Shown in pieces: positions 36,691-48,000 of a stretch of DNA of 64,000 nucleotides; within the stretch, counting starts at the first letter, position 1; each line of letters starts with the position of its first letter. The position numbers and the translations under genes were made by a program. Below the pieces are notes generated by a model, which saw only the letters and a list, made by a program, of their open reading frames with translations, made no database searches and was not told the origin of the DNA. Source of the stretch: Atrina japonica. Taxonomy: Eukaryota; Mollusca; Bivalvia; Pterioida; Pinnidae. Location of the stretch: the NCBI GenBank assembly GCA_030159075.1, contig BROG01000512.1, positions 372,001 through 436,000 on the forward strand, read 5' to 3'.

Positions 36691-38145
36691 TTTGTATTTT
36701 GCCTTATATATGGATTTAGATGGATTCCATTGTTTGACCATATTCCCTAATACATCTCAAAATTATAATGTTCAGAAGAAAGGAAAAAAGAATACAGACA
36801 AGGGCTTCATGGGCAAGGGGCACTAAGTGGGCCCTGTCCACAAGTATCTGTGATCCAACCATCTATTACTATGCACCTCAATTATCACACATTCCTATAT
36901 CCTATTCCAGATAATGTTTGGTATTTTTGCTATTTCTATAATGGATAAATGTATGTAGATAATCTTAAGTTTACATATAAACTTATTGTGTAAGAACTTG
37001 AAAAATGGTGTCTCGAGGATATAGATCATTAGATGCTCACTCTTTTTTAAGAAGAAATTTCATCAGTATAGCCATAGGCTTGTGTTAACCATGGCTAAAC
37101 TGATGTACACAGGCAAATTATAAACCAGGTATATTAAACTTAAGTAAAAATGGAAGACATTTAGAGGCATTGTGTTCTGAGTTTTGCCTTCTAGAGAAGT
37201 GTCAGTGTCGAGTGGGCGAGAGAGGAATCTGCATTTCAACATTTGACATGATTTGTTCGACTGTCTTTGTTCGAGGTAGCCTATATAAAACCAAATTATT
37301 TCTCGGCTATGATCTAAATCTTCTTGTTTGACACAAATTCCCCCTGTTCTGTTACCTCTGTTTTCGACACACATTCCCCTTTTCACATATTTCACAACTA
37401 GAGTCAGCGTGCTGTAGAATAAACACATCCATCGAGAGGATAAATTATTTATCGATTGTAAACTTCTGATCAAGATCAATATGCAATCTATGTTGTTGAC
37501 ATGCTTTAATTAATCATTCTCAATTGGAAAAACTTAGAGGTGATCCGATCAGATATCTGTCTTCTTTTCGGATTGCATCAGAATTTACCATTAGTATTAT
37601 ACCACGGAGCTAAATACGAAAACGATACAAAACTACTAAAATAGCATTTTAACGGAATGATTGCAAAATAATGCAACAACCTTCTTCTTCTAAATCAAGT
37701 GCAGGACTCTTTACAGAGTGTAAATATGCACTGATGCATCTCGCAAGACAGCTAAAAACCTTTTAGGCTATGTGTACAATTAAAAACGGTTAAAACAGAT
37801 ACCTGTATATTCACACTTGTTGAACCTTTGACCAAATTATATGATATTCGTGTCATTAATTGATTCCGTGAATGCACTAGTGTAATAAACGGAACTTGAA
37901 CACAATGTATAAAACACCAAATATATCTAAAATTTGCGTTATCAAACATGCTACAAAGAACCAATGATATATATATAAAGCCTAACTTATACGTCGCTGA
38001 TAGAACTACAGTTTTAAAATTCGTTCGCGAGAAAACAAATCCCTATTTTAAAATGTCGGGAACTTCTAGGTTGTGCCTTCTTTTGGCTTGTATTTTTTCC
38101 CCCAGAAAACATAAGCAACATGCTGGTCAGACCCAAAATTGAGTT

Positions 38146-39664
38146 ATGACCAAGACACAACGTAGCCACGATATCGTCGATATTGTGGTGATACCGACAA
38201 TATGAGATTAAATGTAAATGTATTATAAAGGTGTAATACAGCATATATAGCTGTAGATATCGATGATATCGTCTATATAGTATCGATATCGACTATATAT
38301 AGAGACGTGTTAAAAGTTTTGGGACACTATTATTTTTTACTACATATTTCATATAAAACCACATTTTTTTCAAACAAAAATTGTAAGGTAATTTTTTATT
38401 GCATTTCCGAATAGAATTTTCATCGTTAATAAATGAGGAATTAAATACAAATTCATTATACAATTTGATTTTCGATTTTTTCTGAATTTGAAATTACAAA
38501 TTTATTATTTAAACAGAAAAATTATTTTTTGTGATAAACTCCCTTCATGGGTAAGTGAAATTGTGGCCTCCTATTGTTACTCTCTGTTTATCAAATCTTT
38601 GAAAATTGCATTCATATAAAAATAACCTTGACAACGTTCTCTGATTAATGGTGAAAACTCTATTGAAATGTGCTAAAAAATGGCTTCACAATTTTTAAAA
38701 TGTTTTATATGAAATACATAGTAAAAAATAATAGTGTCCGAATACTTTTTGTACGTCTCTGTAGCTTCGATATTGGCTCGATATCGACATTATCCTTGTT
38801 TTTATCTGAAGTACGACTTGTAAAGCTGTCGATGTCATCGATATCGAAAAAACATTATTTGTAATGCATATTTACATATATACAACTGATATGTATTTTC
38901 GTATATATCGATGATATCTTCGATATGTATCATTATTATATGACTCGTGGATTTTTTATAAATATGAATATATTGAATTCAACTATAATTCTTTAAAATT
39001 TTGTGAAATTCTGTTCAGATTTTATGATTTTATAAGCATTAAAAAATTGTTGGTTTTATATAAAACAAAGAAGAAAGTAATGGAAAAGGGAAGACTTTTG
39101 TCACAATTCGGTACATGTACTTTCGATTTCTGTTTTGAGTACGCATATCATTCCGGAAGGCGAAAAGGCGACGTCCGGTGGGTTTTCGTGTTTATTTTAC
39201 AAGGCGAAAAGGCGACGTTAGGCGGGTTTTCGGGTTTAAAATAAGGTGAAAAGGCGACGTTTGGCGGGTTGTCGACTTTAATTATCTCCGTGAAATAGCG
39301 AGAAAATGAACACCAAAAGGAGACGTTTTAGACTTTTAAAAATCTCTCCTTTTCCCGTAACTTTTGTCACCTTTTCGTGTCTTTCGTGTCACCCTCCACC
39401 AAAGTCAATAATTGTATATTTACCGACATAACCTTCGTGTTTATCTTAATAACGACTTATATAGCTATCGATATTGACTCGAAATCAACATATCGTTACG
39501 ATATCGACAATTTTTCAAATTTCAAAGATGGGCTTTAATACAAACTTGTGTCGATACCACTATATCGACGATTTTGACAATTAAAAAAGTTTATAGATGA
39601 GGTTAATACAAACGTATATCGAAATCGCAACGGTATCGGCGATATCGTTTTCATCATTGGTCCT
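38146..39664. repeat. Block rich in ATATCGAT-type motifs, with nested MITE
   Basis: Both flanks of a mariner MITE carry many palindromic variants of ATATCGATATCG (near 38168, 38256, 38285, 38770, 38835, 38905, 39467, 39553 and 39620). A three-unit repeat of about 43 bp (AAGGCGAAAAGGCGACGT) lies at 39156-39285. Similar motifs occur at 44398-44445. The block may be a decayed transposon with subterminal arrays, because both outer ends contain 'gaccaa' followed by 'cgatatcg' in inverted orientation. Confidence 0.45.
38300..38761. mobile_element. 462-bp mariner-type MITE with 40-bp TIRs and TA duplication
   Basis: Left TIR TAGAGACGTGTTAAAAGTTT... and right TIR ending ...TTTGTACGTCTCTG are inverted repeats of about 40 bp sharing GGACACTATTATTTTTTAC (or its 'tcggacac' form). 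TA duplications lie at 38298-38299 and 38762-38763. The interior is AT-rich and non-coding. Confidence 0.85.
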
Positions 39665-39754
39665 GGACATACTTACCGATGTCTTCAGATACACTCAAGT
39701 ACTCAAGCTCAGCTAACCTTTATAGATTTTAAACGATAAAAACACAAAACAGGT

Positions 39755-39755
39755 G

Positions 39756-39824
<69 letters not shown>

Positions 39825-39853
39825 GGGTGTGTGTGTGTGTGTAGGTGTGTGAC

Positions 39854-39944
<91 letters not shown>
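39755..39944. repeat. Compound (TA)n/(TG)n/(GA)n microsatellite
   Basis: Two (TA)n runs separated and followed by (TG)n and a short (GA)n. Length polymorphism is likely, and the short reverse frame across it is an artefact. Confidence 0.95.
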
Positions 39945-40214
39945 TAATAAACGATGAAAAGTGTTTCTCTTTATGAGAAGACTTCAGAGATATCAAAAAT
40001 AGATTGAGCAAATTACATATTTAAGTTTTGGGTAGATCCTCCATATATACCAAACGTATTTTTCATTTTTTATGAGAAATTCATGAATTTGATCCAATGT
40101 TTTGATGTGAATGAAAACATTTGTTTAACGGCTCGAGCTACATTTCTAAAAACCTGTTTTATATGTACATGTAGATGCTAAATGCAGAATGGCCGAAACG
40201 TCCAGGGTATGGTT

Positions 40215-41106
40215 ACATTGTTTTAAGATTCGTGTTGAAAGTTAAAAAGAGCACTCCACATTGTATGCTTTATGGAGAAACTGGTGTCCAGCCTTTAATT
40301 TACACTGTTAAAAATAGAATTTTAAATTTTGGGGCAAAACTTATTCTCGGTAGATTAGAAAAATTATCTTGTATTTTATATAAAATTTACTTAATGATTA
40401 TAACATGAATTTTGAACATAATTGGATTAAGCATGCTGAATCTATTTTGAATGAAACTGGTTTCTCTAATATCTGGCAGTCGCAGAACATTGTTAACTAC
40501 AATTGGTTCAATAAACCAGTGAAACTCAGACTTTCTGACCACGCTTACCAGTCATGGTCATCAACGGTAAATGAATCATCAAATAAAAGTTTTAAAGAAT
40601 CATTGTGTCTAGAAAAGTATTTACTCTTGCTTTCCAAACCAAATCGTATTATCTTTATCAAATTTCGAACGACTAACCACAGATTACCAATAGAAACAGA
40701 AAGATGGACATCTATAAACAGATCAGATAGGAAATGTACTTTGTGTAATTATGATTCTATTGGTGACGAATTTCACTATCTGTTAGAATGTACCTTTTTC
40801 TCTACTAAACGTTGTTTATTTTTAGATAGGTATTATTACAATAGACCGAATATGTTGAAAATCATTGAACTCCTTTCTTGCACAGACAAAGATAAATTGA
40901 AAAAAAAAACATTTAAATTTATAAAAATAATAATGAAGCATTTTTTAAAACTGTTCTATATGTAGTAATGCATGTATCTATATAAATATTACAACTGATC
41001 ATTGTATATCTTGTTAACACATGTGTTTTGTAATATACATTCATTTATTGTATACCTCGACATGTCTGTAAGATCTCGAGTGTAAATAAAGTTCTGTTCT
41101 GTTCTT
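40215..41106 (+). pseudogene. 5'-truncated non-LTR retrotransposon (LINE) 3' end
   Basis: Two frames carry the C-terminal part of a LINE reverse transcriptase ORF. The first (about 40215-40390) contains K-K-S-T-P-H-C-M-L-Y-G-E-T-G. After a frameshift near 40375-40390 the second (40405-40965) runs 186 aa and ends with the CCHC-type zinc motif C-T-L-C-N-x8-H-Y-L-L-E-C (C-x2-C, H-x4-C), preceded by F-R-T-T-N-H-R-L-P. The 3' UTR ends in AATAAAGTTCTGTTCTGTTC, the short tandem tail expected of a LINE. No target duplication was found. The copy is inactive and lies in the RNF144-DEK interval. Confidence 0.85.
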
Positions 41107-41439
41107 GTATGTCGGAGTTCGATGTATTTTATTATTTGTTGATTTATTAAGCTGTACACACTTCCAAATTTTCTGAAATAATTGAGTTAATTGAGTGTAG
41201 TAGAATTGAGTTGCGTGTCCTACAATTATATAAAATATAATTACTTTTACATACTTTTCTATACATGAAAGAAAATATAAGACGGATGCAGATAATTGTA
41301 ACACATAAAATTTATCATTTATAAATTTAAGTGAAATAAAAATTTACACGCATTTAAAATAAATGATTTATTCACGTACCAATCTCTCAATTGTAAAAAC
41401 TGCCAACGCCTTTATATTGTGATTCGATAAAAGGCCTAA

Positions 41440-42069
41440 CATAAATTTCGCTCTGGTCAAGCCGGTTTCATTTGTAAACACGCAGCTGCGAATCCACGGG
41501 GGAGGGGATTAAGGGGCGCCATATACGCCCCGCTTTGGACGCCAAATTCATGTACATGCATGTGCAGTAAAACTCACTCACACTATTTTCAGCATTGCAT
41601 ATAAGGATAATTGATTGTTACGGCATGTATAGCACTCGCGAAAAAAATCACGGATAAAAGGTTGTCAACTGTCTTAAACTGAATTCCAGAAAGTTTTGCG
41701 TTCTGATTCAATCGGAAATAAATCATTTTTAGCAACAGCAGATTAGCAGTCAGACTGACTTTTTAAGTTACATAAAACAGGTTAAAAGTTTTAATTCTAA
41801 TTTTAAATATATATCTCATCCGTGACATATATCTTCCGTAAAAGGTTGAAAGCTGCTGTAAACAAATTGGCATTTAGTCTTATTTTGTATTTGATCTTTG
41901 AAAAGTAAATGCTTTTACCTGACGGGATACAGTATCCGCTTTTTGAAGTTCATTCGGGTTTTCATTACAGTCCGAAAATACACAGCTGCATCAATTTGTT
42001 AACAATCATTTGATTGGTCAATTTTGCACAGCGCTGTTTGCCGCCATTTTGGGAATTTAAACAGAGAGA
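41440..42069. promoter_or_regulatory. DEK: DEK promoter region, probably shared with RNF144 (divergent)
   Basis: This is locally the most GC- and CpG-rich stretch between the two genes ('gggggaggggattaaggggc'). Close to the DEK start are an inverted CCAAT box (ATTGG, 42013-42017) and a textbook YY1 site GCCGCCATTTTG (42040-42051). On the minus strand CAG|GTAAAAG at 41919 is a plausible splice donor for a non-coding RNF144 first exon. DEK regulation is well supported by motif and position; the shared role is inferred. Confidence 0.55.
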
Positions 42070-45000
42070 ATGTCCGAGAGTGAAGAAAAAAGCATCTCTC
42101 CATCGCTTGACAAAAAGGTATAAATAAAATGTCAGGTGTAAACACGTTCACACAGTTGTATTCTTAGTGGTCGAATGTGTTTTTATGACGTTTTGGGTCG
42201 CTTACACAACTGTATTAAGTGGGAAGCAAAGACCAGTGGCAGTGTCAACATTGAAAAACATTGCTACAATCATGACAATCGCACATCTAAACCCATTTAA
42301 GTTTTATCATAGGCTTACCCAGCTGAGAGACGCTGTTTAATTAATTCTTTGTGGTTGATTTGGCAACCAAAATACAGTTTTGCATTCGTATTTTTCTTTC
42401 AAGTGAAAATGTTTTTGGACTTTCAAAATCAAAGAAACGGTATTTGAAATCGGCACAGCGATTTTTCGAAACAGATTTGAATTAATAAACAAACTGAAAC
42501 ACACTAACACTAAGGCACGTAGAGTAAAATTTGGTCAAAATGTTGTAAAGTAGCCCGATGGTCGGGTGTAGAGTATGTTTAAATAAATGTCTATTATTTG
42601 TTGTGAAAAACCATTTTCTTCTGATTTATGTATAATTTGGGATTAATTCCGATATTACATAGACTATTTTCATTTCTAACACATAACATAAAACGCCCAG
42701 TTAAGATGTATGTAAAATACATGAATGTTATTTAAATTTCTAAGATTATGTTTTCTGAAAAGATTATTTATATACAACTAACTTTGTAAACTGTGACAAT
42801 TGAGGGGAAACAGTCATTTTGATGAGAGTAGTTTCTTTATCGATATGATACTTTGGTAAATCGAGGATAATACCGACAAAATATGATAATGTAAAAATAG
42901 TATCGAAAAGTAAATTGATCCTAAAATCAAATAAGGAGCTTTGTACTCCTATTCCGGAAATGCAATTCAAAATATATCAGATTCATTAAACTAAATAATA
43001 CAAGTGTAAACTATCCTATGGAGAATTTAACCCGGGCGAAGGCATTCATCAATAGCAGTTTACATGTTCAGTTACGGTAATCTATCGATTTGACTACACT
43101 GAGTGACTGACCGTTCGTGTTGGAGGCATAACTAGAGATGAGGGTGGCAACACAAAGGGCAGAATCACCAAAAAAAAAATTACAAACTTACATAGAGACT
43201 TCTATAAATAAATTGTCAATATTCAAGTAACTGTCTATTCAGTGTTTTGTTTTGATATCTAAATCGTAAAATGTCCCGGTCATTCACTTGCACCACTCAT
43301 TGTTATTTTATACTGTAACAAAATTACTTTTTCCAGTCCTAATTAAAAGGCTTGATTGAGATGGAATTATTTCTGACATGTTTCCTTTATTTGTGCTAAA
43401 AAATCTTAAATAGAAATCTATGGTGCAGTGGTATTAGTCCTCTGAATGAAATTCGCACATGAAATTATGTTTTTATGCAATAAAATAAATTTTTCTCTTA
43501 TCCCCTAATTAAGTAGGATCTCATCATAGATATAATGTAACGTGGTCAGTGATGTTGAGGTCACAAATTTTCTGGGTACTACCAGTTCTTTTTAAATTAA
43601 TGGAGGGAAACGCTTCTAGTGATACAAAATGTTGGTTGTAGATATGTTTACAATGTAATTTGTAACCTGATAGTATAATTATGGACTAAAGTCATCCCCA
43701 GTTAAGTCTACAAAATTAAATTTCGTTTCTTAGTGTGGTAGTTTTTATGACTTTATCGTTTTGATAAGTAAAAAGCGATATATTTAATAATTTTGACTTC
43801 GCATTTCCGATTCATTTTGTTTAGGTAAACACGGAGAGGGCGAAGGCATCCCGATGTTCAGCAAAAATTTTTGGACATTAGTAGTTGCCCCCACGGCAAC
43901 CCCAGATGTAGTATTCAGGAATGTTTTTAAAATGTGAGCTTCTCTCATATTACATTTAAATATGAGGGCTTTGCCCTCTAAATAGAATCTATTTAGAATG
44001 AAATGTTTTTTATTGTCTATTTTACTATCCATCATTTCGATTAAACTAGAAATCATTGCAAGGAAAACATTGTTTGGGAAGTTCGGTTCTACAAAACGTT
44101 TCTTAGTGTGGTAGTTTATGACTTCGTTTGCAATGCGCTTTTAAGAATGACTTGAATTTCCGACAGTTAGTTTATACAAATTCCCGATAGTTTTTACCAA
44201 GAACATGAAGTAAAATAATGTGAGCTTCTCTAAATATGAGGAAAATTTTGTTTTATTGTCTATTTTACTATTGTAAAAAGAAAATTGCAAGGAAAACATT
44301 GTTTATTTGAACAACTTGAACAGTGAATAATATAGCATGAAGTATGAAAATTTTGTATTGTAAAAGATACTAAATGCATTATGAAATGTATTGATTATCG
44401 TATCGAATCAATTTTTATATCGATACATCGATATCGAGTCTATCAATGACAGCCCTAGAGACAATATATTAAAAAAGTTTTCGGAGTATGTTGGGATTAC
44501 CTTTGCGGGAGCATGAAGACCTATGGCTTCCATATAACCTGTTGACAGACTGATTTAAAACTAAAACCCATTGTTTTGTTTTGTCATAGTTGCTATCACA
44601 TATTTTATTATATGGATGGATGTTATTTTAAAATAATTTCCACGCCTTCCTTAAAAATCTGGAATATAAACTTGGGTGTCAAAATAAGGTTTGTCTCATA
44701 TTCAAGCACCACCATTCAAAATTATATATCAAATTAATTAAAAAGATAAATAAATAATCTTTATTTTGCTAACTAAATGCCTTATCTTTATCTTGACGAT
44801 ACATATTTATAATTCCGATTGTTTTTGCTTTCGCATGTCTCGTATGAAGTGATGGACTGCAACGAAGAAGGAGACGAAAAAATAAAAATGGTAAAATACC
44901 TTCTTCGTTGTAGCTGTAACTAGGATTATCCTACCTCCTTAATTCTGTTTTGGGTAAACTCAGTACCAAGTAATTTTGGCACTTGTAAACAAAGGTTCAG

Positions 45001-48000
45001 GGACATCTTGGTCCATTACAAAATCAACCTGTCCCCTATGGAAAAAATATAAAAATTCCCCTCTTTGATACAGAAAAAATTCTATTCATGAAAGGTCAAA
45101 ACTTTCCTGTTTTTGTCCCATTGCAGCTTTTAAATTGCATATTTTTAAATTAGGTTGAATTGGTCAAAATCCACATATTTTAAATTAAACAATGACAGTA
45201 TTTTTTATATGGAAAAAGTCTGCTCAACTAGGGATTTTCCACCCTATCGTACAGGTCCAGAATATTAAGGTCCCTAGAATAAGGCCCCCAATTTGGAGTT
45301 TTCCCAGTAAGTGCAAAAACAATGCATTTTTTTCCAATATGGAGTCGAAATTTCCCAGTTGTTGGATTTTACTTTTGATTTTTCCTGTAAATAGAATATT
45401 TATCCAACAAGATTTATTTTGTTACCGATAAAGAGTTAATCTTAACATTTTCAGGGGATAGTGAAAATTTAAACTTATAAATCAACTTTTGCAAAAATGA
45501 CGTCCAAATATCAAGTTTAACAATTAACATTTAAAGTCATTATTTTGTGTTTAAACAAGTATAATCTTTAGTGAATAATTAACTTTTATTTTCAACAATT
45601 TCACTTGTCATATCGGACAAGTGCGAAGTAACATCTACTTGCCTGAATGCAAAATGGACTTGTCCTGGACAACCTTAATGTTGAACCCCGATTTCTTAAC
45701 AGATCATATACAAATTGACATTTTTACTGCAAAATTTATATTTAACTTGAAAATTCAAAAATATATTTCATATATCCGCGTTCTTTGTTCTTGTACCTGG
45801 CAGGCATATTGGATCTCGCAAGCTCACACACTAACATTTCCAATGATTTCTTCTGGTCTATATCCTCCAGAGGAGTAGTGATCATAGCAAGTGGAATATG
45901 ACAAATGAATTATTGGGTTACTCTAACATTGGACCACTTGAATTTGCGTCTTTTTTCATATTTTGTCTGAAAAATTGTTTTGTTCTGACCTTGATAAGGT
46001 TCTAGAAATGGCACCATAAACTCTAAGAATGCAGGATTTTGCTCCATTTATCTAAAAAATATTCCTTGATGGCATGCTCCCCTATCCTTCAGGATATATT
46101 CACCCTTCTATCATTTTTTCTCCTTTTACAGAAAAAATCATAATATATTAGCAGGTAATATCAGCAGCTAATATTGATTAAGATCAGGGATTTACCCTGA
46201 TCTTAATCAATATTAGCTGCTGATATTACCTGTTCAAGTGGCAAAAATACCTGAACCTTAAAAGATAAGTGCTAAAGTTGGTTATGGAAGTGCAGAAATT
46301 ACTTGGTGCCAATATTACTTGATGCATAAGTTACTTGAATTCCTGAATTCCAGTACATCAGATTAACTTAGTTTCTAAATGGAGCTTAAAACTGAAATAT
46401 GTGTTATTTTGAGACAATAAACAAAAAATAAAGAATGATTTGAAATCTTTACAGATTTGATTATGCAGGTTTTGATGCAGTATCTAAATATTCTTGAATC
46501 CCAATGCTGTCATAACATGCAAGTCCATTATCTGTCACTAGATGTTTAACACTGCTTTATCCACACCATGGTCTGATGTCACAATTTTTATATTTACATA
46601 AGATCATCTAGCACTTGTTTCTACCAATGAGGGTCAAGATGGATAAAATAAAACTGTTACTTAACTTTTGATTTGATTTTATGTATGTGTATGACTGTAT
46701 CCCTTAGTGTATCCATGTACCTCATTTTTTGCTAGCCATGGGGGTACAAAAACCTGTGTTCTAAAAAAGTAATGTGAACACTAGGAGACTTGTTGTGCCT
46801 CTTGTTTTTTATTGGCCATTTGAATTTTGTTTGCTTAACTTTTGTTTAAGAATTTTGTTATGGTTTAAATTTTGACACCCCATATCCATTGAAGGAGGAA
46901 GAAGAAAATGATGCTGATGAATCTGAAGATAAAGAGAAACCTATGGAAGAAGATGATGAGGAAGAAAGTGCATTAGATGATTCTAAAGATGCGGATGAGG
47001 AAGAAAAGGAGACGACACCTGTCAAAACAAAGTCTCCAAAGAAAGCAAAACAAGAAACAGTGAATGATGAAGATGATGAGGAAGAGGATGATGAAGAAGA
47101 TGAGGAACCTAGATGTAAACAATATGAACATATATGTCTATCATACTGAATAAGATTGTAATATAGAGCAATTTGATATTTTTGTTATCGCTTTTTAGCT
47201 CACCTGGCCTGAAGGTCTGTTAACTTTTGCATTTAAACATCTTCTTCTCAAGAACCAGTGGGTCAATTTTAACCAAACTTGGCATATGGCATCCCCATGT
47301 GAAGCCGCATAAAGTTTGCAAATGAAAAAGAGATAGGACCAATAGGGGCCCTAAAAGGACCAAAACTTGGTACATCTTTATAAAAATCTTCTTCTCATGA
47401 ACCAATGATCAGATAAGTTTCAAAATTTGTATGCATAATTGTAAAGTCAATATCTACAAAGTTTGCAAACGGAAATGAAATCTGTCCATAATGGAGCCAC
47501 TAGGGTTTCGCTGCAGTAACACAGGGTATATTTGTATTACAAATTGTTTAATAACTCAAAACTGATTGACTCTTTGTATACAAAGAAAAATGAGAAAGTT
47601 GTTAGGAATTATCTGAGGATCACTTTGACAAAATTTCAAGGTCATGGGGTTAAAGGTGAAGGTCACAGGCACATATATATGGTTTTTTTTTTGTAAAATT
47701 TTCAACATTTTTGACTACTTCTACAGAACCATTTGACCAATTTGAACCAAACTTGACAGGAAGTATAACCGTGTAAAGCCACATAAAGTTTGCAGATGAA
47801 AAGGAGCTAGGACCAAACATGGCTGCCTTTGCTAATTATAGAATGAATGAGTCAGCAGATATTTTTTATTTAATACATGTATCTCCAAAATTATTAAAGC
47901 TAGAGAAAAATCTGTTACCTTAAAATGAGCGGCTTGCAAAAATCTACAAATATTTCCTTTTGGCTGAAATTGTCAGGTTGCCCCTTATGAGAGTTTTTTC

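Noticed and set aside
37063..37479. 138-aa minus-strand frame in the RNF144 upstream region
   Set aside because: No recognisable domain, composition typical of AT-rich non-coding DNA, no supporting splice structure.
39709..40011. 100-aa frame rich in Tyr-Ile and Thr-His
   Set aside because: Translation of (TA)n/(TG)n microsatellite sequence.
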